46,452 bases of DNA from the NCBI GenBank assembly GCA_045538555.1, contig JAZSRP010000033.1, positions 1-46,452 of the forward strand, in the 5' to 3' direction. This document shows, piece after piece, positions 1 to 6,537 of this stretch (the first letter of the stretch is position 1; each line of letters opens with the position of its first letter). The notes below the pieces were generated by a model. It had not been told where the DNA came from. It saw nothing but the letters and a program-made list of their open reading frames with translations, and made no database searches. Both the position numbers and the translations under genes were made by a program. This DNA comes from Coliplasma sp045538555 (GTDB lineage Bacteria > Bacillota > Clostridia > Oscillospirales > CAG-382).

Positions 1-582
1 CATATTAAAGGAATTCGAGCATATAGCAAAGCATGGAAAAACAGCACAGAACGAATTTGCAAATCAGTATACGAATATAAAGTTTTTGAAAATTATATAG
101 GTGTTAATATCTATCGCGAAAACGAAAGAATTCGCGAATCAAAATGCTTTTTTACGGATATTGAGCAAATCCAGCAGTTTGGCAAATGGCTTTTCTTACA
201 ATTCGGTGGGCAGTCGTTTATTATACGAAAAAGCGATTTAAAAGAAAACTCCGCATTTTATTCATATATGTATAAAAACCCATCGAAAATAATTGAACCC
301 CCAGTTCCGAATAAGTGGAGAACGATATCAATCATTTTATTCGTTGCTTCTCTTTTATCGATAATGGGTGCGTTGGCTTTGGTTGGGGCAGTATCAACTG
401 CAAATGGGCTATTTGTTGAAAATATGTGGTTATTCTTTTTATTAACCCCTATTCCAATCGCGTCGATTATTTTTGGCTTTGTATTAAAATCAAAGGGATA
501 CAAATACAAGAAAAACATAATAGTTGGATTTATAATGACATTTTTTCTATGTATATACGGTTCGTTCACCTTTATGTTTTAA
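1..582 (+). CDS. YcxB-like membrane protein, 5' truncated by window edge
   Basis: The frame is open from the first base to the TAA at 580-582, so the start lies outside the window; 193 residues are visible. The first ~90 visible residues are a soluble beta/alpha stretch with a pattern (FGKWLFLQFGG, then FIIRKSDL) that resembles YcxB-like domains of small Firmicutes membrane proteins. Three hydrophobic segments follow at visible residues ~109-131, 142-162 and 171-191. An ATG at 268 would give a 104-residue protein but discards the soluble part, so I prefer read-through from upstream. The gene is AT-rich compared with the window core, as is the other end of the window. Function is unknown; the family name is a tentative motif match. 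Confidence 0.6.
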   Translation, partial: HIKGIRAYSKAWKNSTERICKSVYEYKVFENYIGVNIYRENERIRESKCFFTDIEQIQQFGKWLFLQFGGQSFIIRKSDLKENSAFYSYMYKNPSKIIEPPVPNKWRTISIILFVASLLSIMGALALVGAVSTANGLFVENMWLFFLLTPIPIASIIFGFVLKSKGYKYKKNIIVGFIMTFFLCIYGSFTFMF

Positions 583-586
583 TGAT

Positions 587-612
587 ATCTTTTTCGGCAC
601 CTCTTCTCAAAA
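587..612 (+). repeat. Dispersed terminator-leader repeat, copy 1
   Basis: Core TTTTTCGGCACCTCT followed by TCTCAAAA. Copies with one or two differences lie at 794-820 and 1507-1533, each directly 5' of a hairpin plus U-tract but with unrelated hairpin sequences. The shared part is therefore a repeat rather than the terminator stem itself. Confidence 0.6.
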
Positions 613-649
613 ACCTTCTCGGACGAAGTTCGGGAAGGTTTTACTTTTT
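587..649 (+). terminator. Intrinsic terminator with repeat-type leader
   Basis: A stem AAAACCTTC (610-618) pairs with GAAGGTTTT (634-642) and is followed by a T-rich run at 645-649. It closes the truncated YcxB-like gene. The 25 bases before it belong to a dispersed repeat (core TTTTTCGGCACCTCT) seen again at ~796 and ~1507. Confidence 0.7.
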
Positions 650-673
650 CACTCTTCACTCTTCACTCTTCAC
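648..673 (+). repeat. Short tandem CACTCTT repeat
   Basis: About four head-to-tail copies of the 7-mer CACTCTT lie between 649 and 673, just after the terminator. The following bases to ~780 contain no gene I can support. A partly complementary AGTAATAGTGAATAGTGG stretch follows at ~713-730, so the two could form a weak imperfect hairpin. Confidence 0.5.
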
Positions 674-793
674 TTTTCTCTCCCTCCACAGAGGAATTTT
701 TTTGGAGGTGATAAGTAATAGTGAATAGTGGAAAGGTGTTTTAATATATCTTTTTGCCGTGGCAAAAAGCATTTTTATTATAAAATCGTGTGC

Positions 794-852
794 ATCTTTT
801 TCGGCACCTCTACTCAAAAAATCAAGCAACCAAAAGGTTGCTTGGTTTTTTT
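794..852 (+). terminator. Terminator-like hairpin with second copy of the leader repeat
   Basis: A perfect 9-bp stem CAAGCAACC (823-831)/GGTTGCTTG (836-844) with an AAAA loop is followed by eight T residues. The repeat core TTTTTCGGCACCTCT with one change occupies 798-813. No gene lies directly upstream, so this may be a remnant left by rearrangement. Confidence 0.65.
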
Positions 853-854
853 AT

Positions 855-1005
855 CCATTGCGAAAGCAATGGTATATCATCACGCGTAGCGTGTATATCA
901 TCAGCCGTATGCTGTATACCGCTTTCGCATGATGATATACAACACTCCGTGTTGATGATATGCAATTCCTTCGAACTTGATGATATACAACGGCTCGTGC
1001 CGTTG
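855..1005. repeat. Array of six mini-hairpins with TATATCATCA / TGATGATATA linkers
   Basis: Six short palindromes follow one another: CCATTGC-GAAA-GCAATGG (855-872), CACGC-GTA-GCGTG (881-893), CAGC-CGTAT-GCTG (902-914), CAACAC-TCC-GTGTTG (940-954), an imperfect CAA-TTC/GAA-TTG hairpin (963-979) and CAACGGC-TCGT-GCCGTTG (988-1005). Linkers in the left half read TATATCATCA and in the right half TGATGATATA, its reverse complement. The element is therefore itself roughly mirror-symmetric around ~921-930. Stem sequences differ but architecture and linkers are constant. It lies directly upstream of a small lipoprotein gene, whose promoter begins inside the last hairpin. It is not a CRISPR: stems vary, linkers are ~10 nt and constant. 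Confidence 0.75.
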
Positions 1006-1031
1006 ATTTTCATTCTGAAATATGATATAAT
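1003..1031 (+). promoter_or_regulatory. Sigma-A promoter formed at the edge of the hairpin array
   Basis: TTGATT (1003-1008), 17-bp spacer, TATAAT (1026-1031) with extended TGA before the -10. The -35 overlaps the right arm of the last hairpin, and the -10 reuses the GATATA linker sequence. Predicted transcription start is ~1038. Confidence 0.7.
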
Positions 1032-1047
1032 GACAAGAAAAAGAGAG

Positions 1048-1494
1048 GTGTTTACTATAAAAAAAACTGTTCTTATTACGGCTTTTTGTCTTACAACAGT
1101 ATTTTTGGTTTCGTGCACTATTCCATATTCCTTTATGCATGGCGTGCCGGATATTGATACAATTCAAATTGAAATTGTCAATTTGGAAACTGCGATGGGA
1201 TATCACGAAGGATCTTCTTATAACGAGGAAAATGTTTCGGTTATTAAGGTTATAGAAAACAATAAAAATGAAGAGTTCCTTTCCGATTTCAAGGAAATAA
1301 AGAGTTATCAGGCGATTTTCGGCAGCAGGATAGATAGTATTTCTGGCGAGGCGATTCGCATCACTTATACGAACGGAGATATTGAGTTAATTACGCACTA
1401 TGGCACTGCAACTGTAAAAAACGGAGATATTAATGTTCAGACTATCACCTTTGATTCAGCACGTTTTTCTGAGTTGATAGATAAATATTCGTGA
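1048..1494 (+). CDS. Small lipoprotein of unknown function
   Basis: Encodes ~148 residues with a short positive N-terminus (IKK), a hydrophobic stretch and a lipobox LVSC, so it is exported and lipid-anchored. The mature part alternates beta-like segments and ends in a region with GEAIRITYTNG and a following ELITHYGT strand, reminiscent of DUF5301-type clostridial lipoproteins, which is a weak match. The start is uncertain. An ATG at 1030 overlaps the -10 box and could not be transcribed from that promoter. GTG 1048 overlaps the AGAGAGGTG ribosome binding site. ATA 1057 has ideal spacing but is a rare start codon. GTG 1048 is given as a compromise. Confidence 0.65.
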   Translation: MFTIKKTVLITAFCLTTVFLVSCTIPYSFMHGVPDIDTIQIEIVNLETAMGYHEGSSYNEENVSVIKVIENNKNEEFLSDFKEIKSYQAIFGSRIDSISGEAIRITYTNGDIELITHYGTATVKNGDINVQTITFDSARFSELIDKYS

Positions 1495-1506
1495 AAATAC
1501 ACTGCG

Positions 1507-1562
1507 TCTTTTTCCGGCACCTCTTCTCAAAAAGAAAACGCTCATTCGGGTGGTTTTTCTTT
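1507..1562 (+). terminator. Terminator with third copy of the leader repeat
   Basis: The repeat core (TTTTTCCGGCACCTCT, one inserted C) at ~1508-1525 is followed by AAAGAAAA (1531-1538) pairing with TTTTCTTT (1555-1562). It closes the small lipoprotein gene. A 14-bp palindrome ATGTCTGTAGACAT follows at 1563-1576; nothing else is evident up to the next promoter. Confidence 0.5.
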
Positions 1563-1637
1563 ATGTCTGTAGACATAGAATACATGCTTACGGGTTATGA
1601 GTCCGACAAGTGTTAAAAAAGTCAATACATTGAAGAG

Positions 1638-1666
1638 TTGAAAAACGATGTAGTTTATGATATACT
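1638..1666 (+). promoter_or_regulatory. Sigma-A promoter of the GH32 gene
   Basis: TTGAAA (1638-1643), 17-bp spacer, TATACT (1661-1666) preceded by extended TGA. Predicted start of transcription is ~1673. This rules out the upstream in-frame ATG at 1657 and supports ATG 1711. Confidence 0.75.
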
Positions 1667-1710
1667 TAATCTCGTCACGGAAATACATAAATACTCAACG
1701 TGAGGCGCTG

Positions 1711-2805
1711 ATGAACGCAATCGATTACACCGGAGAATTGAAATATCATTTCAGACCAAAAAAGGGCTGGATAAACGATCCCAACGGGCTTGTTTATTTC
1801 AAGGGATACTATCACGTTTTTTATCAACACGCACCCGACTACGAAACTCCTTGGAAGCAGCCTATGCATTGGGGACACGCCAGAACAAAGGATTTTCTTA
1901 ATTGGGAAGAGCTGCCCGTTGCACTTTGCCCCGGCACAGATTACGACGGTGGCGGCTGTTGGTCGGGAACAGCGATTGTCAAGGACGACAAGCTTTATTT
2001 ATTCTATACTGCTATCACTGCGGTTTCAACAGTCGCGGTGGCTGTTTCCGACGACGGGATTAATTTCAAGAAATATGCAGGCAATCCGGTTATAAACGGT
2101 TATCCTGCCGACGGCGGTCCGGATTTTCGCGATCCCGCCATATGCTGTATTGACGGACAGTATTTTTGTGTTGTGGCATCGGGCAATCCCGAGAGAAAAA
2201 CGGGTGTGCTTTTGCTGTATAAAAGCAAAAATCTGTTTGATTGGGATTACGTCGGGATTATGAGCGAATGGGAAAACAGCAAATACACCGAATGTCCCTC
2301 ACTTGTAGAAACCGGAGGCGGAAAGTGTCTGCTTGCGACTTCGGTTTGCCCTATTGAATCAGATCATTTCTTTTCGGTTATGCAGGGTTCGTTTTCAAAC
2401 GGCAGATTTTTTGCAGAAACAATCGCACAGATCGACAAAGGACCCGACCAATACGCAGGTCAGGTGTTTCGGGATCATTTGGGCAGAAACATTTTGATAT
2501 CCTGGATACCGGGATGGAAATATGCAGGGTTTGCCGAAAAAAACATAGGGTGCATGTCCATACCAAGAGAGATTACGGTCAAAGACGGAAAAATCACCGT
2601 GTTTCCTGTAAAAGAGGTACAGCATTTGCTGAAGGACAGCGATACTGCGGTAAAACTCACCGAAACAGGATTTCTTATTCCGCGCAACGGAAGAGAACCG
2701 GTCATATACAACGGTGAATTGAGCCGGCTCACAATCATCAGAGACGGATGTATCATCGAGGTGTTTGTAAACGGTGGAGAATCGGTATATTCCGCTTTAC
2801 TGTAA
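1711..2805 (+). CDS. Glycoside hydrolase family 32 (sucrose/fructan beta-fructosidase)
   Basis: 364 residues with no signal peptide, so a cytoplasmic enzyme that would release fructose from sucrose, sucrose-phosphate or short fructans. The three GH32 catalytic motifs are present. WINDPNG carries the nucleophile (D23), FRDP the transition-state stabiliser (D141) and ECPS the acid/base (E194). The five-bladed propeller region spans most of the chain. The C-terminal beta-sandwich is short: the usual family length is ~450-500, and here it ends soon after the conserved strand IIEVFVNGG, so the module is abbreviated. Start chosen at ATG 1711, after GAGG and downstream of the promoter. No phosphotransferase or permease gene lies next to it, so substrate is undecided. 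Confidence 0.9.
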   Translation: MNAIDYTGELKYHFRPKKGWINDPNGLVYFKGYYHVFYQHAPDYETPWKQPMHWGHARTKDFLNWEELPVALCPGTDYDGGGCWSGTAIVKDDKLYLFYTAITAVSTVAVAVSDDGINFKKYAGNPVINGYPADGGPDFRDPAICCIDGQYFCVVASGNPERKTGVLLLYKSKNLFDWDYVGIMSEWENSKYTECPSLVETGGGKCLLATSVCPIESDHFFSVMQGSFSNGRFFAETIAQIDKGPDQYAGQVFRDHLGRNILISWIPGWKYAGFAEKNIGCMSIPREITVKDGKITVFPVKEVQHLLKDSDTAVKLTETGFLIPRNGREPVIYNGELSRLTIIRDGCIIEVFVNGGESVYSALL

Positions 2806-2868
2806 CATCTCTTTTAAAAAACAAATTGCACGATACAATCAACATAAGCAATCAAGGAGGACTCCTAT

Positions 2869-3453
2869 ATGAAAGTCAAAAACGCAAGAGGCTCCGTCGC
2901 CAGCCGTCAAACCGATTGGAATTTTGATTTTTCCTCCCTGCCAAGGTGGAGCAACAGGGAAACCGTTCCTTTTATATACGACAGTTTTTATCACGTGCTC
3001 GGCAGTGATTCTCTCTGCTGTATTTACTCCGTAAACGAGGTTAGGATGGGGTGGTATCAGGGTTTTTTGGCAATTTTAAAAAACAAGAACGACCCCCGGC
3101 TCATCCTGAACATTGCAGAAAAAATCACCTTTGGGGATTATTTTTCGGTTGACAAAAGCGGAAATATATTTTTTCTCATGGGTTTGGTTTCCGACAAGAA
3201 AACCGGCGGCATAAAATGCCCCGTAATAATCGTTGATATAAAAAACAACAGAATCTCGTATCACGATTCCAACAATTACAATCCCTGTTACAGAGTGGTG
3301 GAGCTGGAGGACAGTGTGTTTGGGTTTGAGGTAGACAGCAGTCAAGCAGAGACCGACCATCGACTGGCAGCGCTCTCGGATCAAACCATAGACCTCAGAC
3401 TTTTGGACTGGTATGATTTTTGCGAGCTGAACGATTTGGTAGAAAAAATTTGA
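2869..3453 (+). CDS. Hypothetical cytoplasmic protein
   Basis: 194 residues, with a strong AAGGAGG ribosome binding site 8 nt before the ATG. No signal peptide or membrane segment is apparent. The sequence is rich in aromatic residues and beta-strand patterns, with IYSVNEVRMGWYQGFLAIL and ISYHDSNNYNPCYRVVELED as candidate core strands. The fold looks like a beta-rich immunity or WD-like domain, but I recognise no family. It lies 63 nt behind the GH32 gene without a clear terminator, so it may be co-transcribed, though a shared sugar-related role is not indicated by its sequence. Confidence 0.75.
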   Translation: MKVKNARGSVASRQTDWNFDFSSLPRWSNRETVPFIYDSFYHVLGSDSLCCIYSVNEVRMGWYQGFLAILKNKNDPRLILNIAEKITFGDYFSVDKSGNIFFLMGLVSDKKTGGIKCPVIIVDIKNNRISYHDSNNYNPCYRVVELEDSVFGFEVDSSQAETDHRLAALSDQTIDLRLLDWYDFCELNDLVEKI

Positions 3454-3603
3454 CTTTTTCGGCATCTTTTTCAGCAACATATTTTTTAAAAAGAAATAAC
3501 AAGTAACAGTAAATAGTGAAGAAACTATGAGTTTCTATTTTGTTTTGCAACTGACAGTATAACTCACCCTTTTAAAATGGCAAAAAAACTATTACTGGTG
3601 CTA

Positions 3604-3631
3604 TTGACTCGCATATATAAATGTGTATAAT
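3604..3631 (+). promoter_or_regulatory. Promoter with long leader before dockerin protein
   Basis: TTGACT (3604-3609), 16-bp spacer, TATAAT (3626-3631). Transcription from ~3638 would give a ~278-nt untranslated leader before the TTG start at 3916. The 460-base interval 3454-3915 has no gene I can support; in-frame ATGs at 3757 and 3874 lack ribosome binding sites. Confidence 0.6.
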
Positions 3632-3682
3632 TACGTACGTGTAAATGTGTATAGGGCTCATTGTGTCCCGTTTTGCAGAACA

Positions 3683-3762
3683 TATCAAAAAGAATATGAA
3701 GCTGTGAGACAAATTGCAATCAATATGCAAAACGCTCTGCGGCTCACAAACCGATTTTGATA
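3683..3762 (+). promoter_or_regulatory. Possible structured 5' leader, nested stems
   Basis: Three nested helices can be drawn: TATCAAAA (3683-3690) with TTTTGATA (3755-3762), TGTGAG (3703-3708) with CTCACA (3743-3748), and TTGCA (3714-3718) with TGCAA (3726-3730). It matches no riboswitch class I know. It could be a post-transcriptional control element for the secreted protein, or chance pairing in AT-rich DNA. Confidence 0.35.
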
Positions 3763-3915
3763 CATATGCAATTGACGTGCCCGGCAAAGCGGCGGACAAA
3801 CGCAAATGACGCCCCTATCTTTGGCAAATCATCCTCCCGTATGACACACTTCGAACCACAGGATGATAACCGCATGTATGGCAAACAAAAATATTTTTAT
3901 AAAGGAGAAACAAAA

Positions 3916-4725
3916 TTGAAAAAAAGATTGATCAGCATTACCCTTGCCCTTGTGATGATTCTGAGTATTGTGCCGTTGTCATTTATGAGCGTTGGTGCAG
4001 CCCCCGCTGCCATTACCACCCAGCCCGCAGGCGGTGAAGTGGCCGCAGGCGGTACCATGACCGTAAATTGGGCATTTAACTTCACCCCTGTAAAGCAGGT
4101 GCTTGTAACATTTACTCCCGGCCCCGGCGGCACATTTAAAGAAATTGCTGTCGATGTATCCTCACTCAAGCTCGGCGCAAGCCCTGTTGGCGGATACTAT
4201 CAGATTCGCGGCTATTATAACGAGAATGATTTTGTTGCGTCAAATAAGTTCTATGTAACAGAATTTGCATTTACCACCCAGCCCGCAGGCGGTGAAGTGG
4301 CCGCAGGCGGTACCATGACCGTAAATTGGGCATTTAACTTCACCCCTGTAAAGCAGGTGCTTGTAACATTTACTCCCGGCCCCGGCGGTGAGCTTACAGA
4401 AATCGCTGGTGACGCATTCTCCCTCAAGCTCGGCGCAAGCCCTGTTGACGGATACTATCAGATTCGCGGCTATTATAACGAGAATGATTTTGTTGCGTCA
4501 AATAGGTTCTATGTAACAGAAACAGATGTTTTGCTTGGAGATGTCAACGGAAACAGCAAAATTGATACAGCCGACTATATTATCCTCAAGCGTGCATGTT
4601 TGGGTACTTATACCCTCAATGACTCCCAAAGCAAAGCCGGAGACATCAACAAAAACGGCAAAATCGATACAGCTGACTATATTATCCTCAAGCGAGTATG
4701 CTTGGGCACTTATACGCTGAAATAA
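3916..4725 (+). CDS. Secreted dockerin protein with two near-identical Ig-like repeats
   Basis: 269 residues. A signal peptide (KKR start, long hydrophobic run, cut near VGAAPA) is followed by two ~86-residue beta-sandwich-like repeats beginning TTQPAGGEVAAGGTM, then a C-terminal type I dockerin. The dockerin has two calcium-binding loops, GDVNGNSKIDTADYIILKR and GDINKNGKIDTADYIILKR, each ending in the cohesin-recognition helix. It should therefore attach non-covalently to a cohesin-bearing scaffold outside the cell, as in cellulosomes. There is no catalytic domain, so the repeats may bind polysaccharide or act as spacers. Start is TTG 3916, eight nt after AAAGGAG; no better ATG is in register. 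Confidence 0.85.
   Translation: MKKRLISITLALVMILSIVPLSFMSVGAAPAAITTQPAGGEVAAGGTMTVNWAFNFTPVKQVLVTFTPGPGGTFKEIAVDVSSLKLGASPVGGYYQIRGYYNENDFVASNKFYVTEFAFTTQPAGGEVAAGGTMTVNWAFNFTPVKQVLVTFTPGPGGELTEIAGDAFSLKLGASPVDGYYQIRGYYNENDFVASNRFYVTETDVLLGDVNGNSKIDTADYIILKRACLGTYTLNDSQSKAGDINKNGKIDTADYIILKRVCLGTYTLK
4013..4521 (+). repeat. 258-bp in-frame tandem duplication
   Basis: The segments 4013-4270 and 4271-4521 are nearly identical at the DNA level, with a period of exactly 258 bp (86 codons). Only about 40 bases around 4129-4168 versus 4387-4426 and a few single bases differ. Synonymous sites are conserved too, which indicates a recent duplication or ongoing gene conversion. Confidence 0.9.
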
Positions 4726-4790
4726 TATACCGATTGATTGCTCAGGGCGGTTTGCAATCCGCCAAACAAAGAAATTGTAACACAACAACA

Positions 4791-4830
4791 AAAAGACGTG
4801 TTGGCGCAACTCGCTGACACGTCTTTTTTT
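4791..4830 (+). terminator. Intrinsic terminator after dockerin gene
   Basis: AAAAGACGTGT (4791-4801) pairs with ACACGTCTTTT (4817-4827), followed by a T run. A smaller hairpin GGCGG/CCGCC sits just upstream at 4745-4763. Confidence 0.85.
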
Positions 4831-4874
4831 GCTGTGATATGAGTGCATTTTTCCCTTTGTTATGAAAAAAGGTA

Positions 4875-4902
4875 TTGAATTTTCTTTTGTTTGTTGTATA
4901 AT
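4875..4902 (+). promoter_or_regulatory. Promoter of queuosine-precursor transporter operon
   Basis: TTGAAT (4875-4880), 16-bp spacer, TATAAT (4897-4902). Transcription would start near 4909, directly before the riboswitch aptamer. Confidence 0.75.
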
Positions 4903-4910
4903 GTAAGAGA

Positions 4911-5020
4911 ACATAACACCGACAGTTCGCTTGTGCCATCCTGTCGTAAAACAAAACCAGGACTGTTATACATTGATACCATAACGGCTCCTTGCGTTTT
5001 GCAGAGCCGTTTTTATCTTT
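4911..5020 (+). promoter_or_regulatory. preQ1-type riboswitch with terminator
   Basis: A hairpin CGACAG (4920-4925)/CTGTCG (4941-4946) encloses a loop that starts TTCGC. An A-rich tail AAAACAAAACCAGG (4948-4961) follows. This is the layout of preQ1-I aptamers: P1, loop, A-rich strand that lies in the P1 groove and pairs back into the loop. The tail is very like that of the Thermoanaerobacter aptamer as I recall it. A terminator AACGGCTC (4983-4990)/GAGCCGTT (5004-5011) plus T-rich tract lies before the ribosome binding site, so control is probably by premature termination. An outer pairing ATAACA (4913-4918)/TGTTAT (4964-4969) may take part in switching. The downstream gene is a queuosine-precursor transporter, which fits. 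Confidence 0.75.
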
Positions 5021-5035
5021 TTATCGGAGTTCAAA

Positions 5036-5776
5036 ATGAAAATATCTTCTTTTTTTTCAAAAGAAAAGCAGGAAACCGCTGACCTGCTGCGTTCGATTCC
5101 CGCAACCGTGGTTTCCCTCTTTGTGGTAAGTGTCATCTGTATGAATCTTCTTGCATCAAAAACGCTGGTGCAGACTGATTGGATCGCACTTGACGGCGGG
5201 ATTCTCATTTCTTGGCTCTCTTTCATGTGCATGGATATCATTACAAAATGCTTTGGTCCCAAGGCATCAAACAGGATCGCCGTTCTTGCATCGGCGGTCA
5301 ATCTGCTGACATGTGCTGTTTTTTACATCGCCAGCATTATTCCGTCAAACGCGGCGGATTACACTGCGCTCAACGGAATTTTGGGCGGGACCTGGTTTGT
5401 TTTGCTGGGAAGCACTGTGGCTTTTCTCACCTCAGCAGGCATCAACAATTTTTTGAACTGGTCGATCTCAAAAACATTTTTTAAAAACCCCGACGGAAAG
5501 CTGGCCTTTGCCGCAGGAACCTACATATCCACTTTTGTAGGCCAGTTTGTAGACAATTTTATTTTTTCTGTCATAGTTTTTGTTGGGTTTGCGCCTGTTT
5601 TTTGGGACGGATTTCACTGGACGCTGATCCAATGCTGCACCTGTGCTCTCACAGGAGCTGCCGCAGAGCTTTTGATGGAGGTGGCTTTTTCCCCCATCGC
5701 CTACCGCATCGTGAGCAAATGGAAACGGCAGGGAGTGGGGCAAAAATATACGGATCGTATCACGGAGGAGCAATAG
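5036..5776 (+). CDS. yhhQ: Queuosine precursor transporter (VUT/YhhQ family)
   Basis: 246 residues with about six hydrophobic segments. It matches the VUT_1/YhhQ family, whose members import preQ0/preQ1 or queuine for tRNA queuosine synthesis. Family-like stretches include the N-terminal SLFVVSVICMNLLASKT, GGILISWLSFMCMDIITKCFG, and FAAGTYISTFVGQFVDNFIF. The ATG follows CGGAG by six nt. A preQ1-type riboswitch with a terminator precedes it, which independently supports the substrate. The gene ends one base before the next gene, which is probably translationally coupled. Energy coupling is not visible from the sequence; members are thought to be secondary carriers. Confidence 0.9.
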   Translation: MKISSFFSKEKQETADLLRSIPATVVSLFVVSVICMNLLASKTLVQTDWIALDGGILISWLSFMCMDIITKCFGPKASNRIAVLASAVNLLTCAVFYIASIIPSNAADYTALNGILGGTWFVLLGSTVAFLTSAGINNFLNWSISKTFFKNPDGKLAFAAGTYISTFVGQFVDNFIFSVIVFVGFAPVFWDGFHWTLIQCCTCALTGAAAELLMEVAFSPIAYRIVSKWKRQGVGQKYTDRITEEQ

Positions 5777-5777
5777 A

Positions 5778-6425
5778 ATGAAAATTTTGATAACCGGAAC
5801 CTCGCAGGGCATCGGAAAAGCAATTACAGAGCGTTTTTTGGCAGAAGGACACCACGTTGTGGGCATCGACCGCCAGAAGCCATCGGTTTGTCACAAGAAT
5901 TACCTGCATCACACCGTTGATATTCGCGGTGAGCTGCCGGATGTGGACGGTGTGGATATTCTCATCAACAACGCAGGCACTCAAAATGAGGACGACATCG
6001 AAACCAACCTGAAAGCACTCATACGTGTCACCGAAAAATACGGTGTACGTGACGGAATACACTCAATACTCAGCATCGGATCTGCCAGCGGGCACACAGG
6101 ATCAGAGTTTCCCGAGTACTGCGCGGGAAAGGGCGGTGTCATCGCATACACAAAAAACGTTGCCATGAGAGTGGCAAATTTTGGCGCCACCTGCAACAGT
6201 CTGGATCCCGGAGGAGTGATCACCCCTCTCAACGACTGCGTCATCAACGATCCCGACCTTTGGCAGCAAATTATGGCAGAAACTCCTCTCAAAAAATGGG
6301 CAACGACCCAAGAAATTGCAGAATGGGCTTATTTTTTGACGGTGACAAACACATTTTGCACCGGTCAGAGCATCGTTGTTGACGGCGGAGAATCAATCAA
6401 CAGAAAATTTGTTTGGAAGGATTGA
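5778..6425 (+). CDS. Short-chain dehydrogenase/reductase
   Basis: 215 residues, a classical SDR: nucleotide-binding TGTSQGIG at residues ~6-13, NNAG in the middle, and catalytic Ser plus YCAGK (YxxxK) at about two thirds of the length. The C-terminal PGGVITPL and VDGGES stretches also match FabG-like enzymes. The substrate is unknown. It starts one base after the stop of the transporter with its GGAGGAG ribosome binding site inside the preceding gene, so it is in the riboswitch-controlled operon. That suggests, but does not show, a link with queuosine metabolism; queuosine reductases (QueF) belong to a different fold. Confidence 0.85.
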   Translation: MKILITGTSQGIGKAITERFLAEGHHVVGIDRQKPSVCHKNYLHHTVDIRGELPDVDGVDILINNAGTQNEDDIETNLKALIRVTEKYGVRDGIHSILSIGSASGHTGSEFPEYCAGKGGVIAYTKNVAMRVANFGATCNSLDPGGVITPLNDCVINDPDLWQQIMAETPLKKWATTQEIAEWAYFLTVTNTFCTGQSIVVDGGESINRKFVWKD

Positions 6426-6465
6426 ATTTCCTTTCAAAAAAAAGCACAAACATCCCTGTTGTCAC

Positions 6466-6494
6466 TTGATTTTTTGCAACGAATATTGTATAAT
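6466..6494 (+). promoter_or_regulatory. Promoter of sugar transferase gene
   Basis: TTGATT (6466-6471), 17-bp spacer, TATAAT (6489-6494), ahead of the gene at 6538. Confidence 0.7.
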
Positions 6495-6537
6495 TGTTTG
6501 ATAAGTCAATGAATTATTTGAGAAAGGCGGATTGCAC

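Noticed and set aside
855..1005. CRISPR-like appearance of the repeated linkers
   Set aside because: The constant parts are only ~10 bases and the variable parts are palindromes of 13-18 bases, with no cas genes; it is a hairpin array.
1657..1710. Upstream ATG for the GH32 gene
   Set aside because: It lies within the promoter (between -35 and -10), so it would not be transcribed from it.
3771..3815. Resemblance of GGCAAAGC and CGCAAATG to c-di-GMP-I aptamer motifs
   Set aside because: The two motifs are in the wrong order and the receptor-tetraloop helices are missing.
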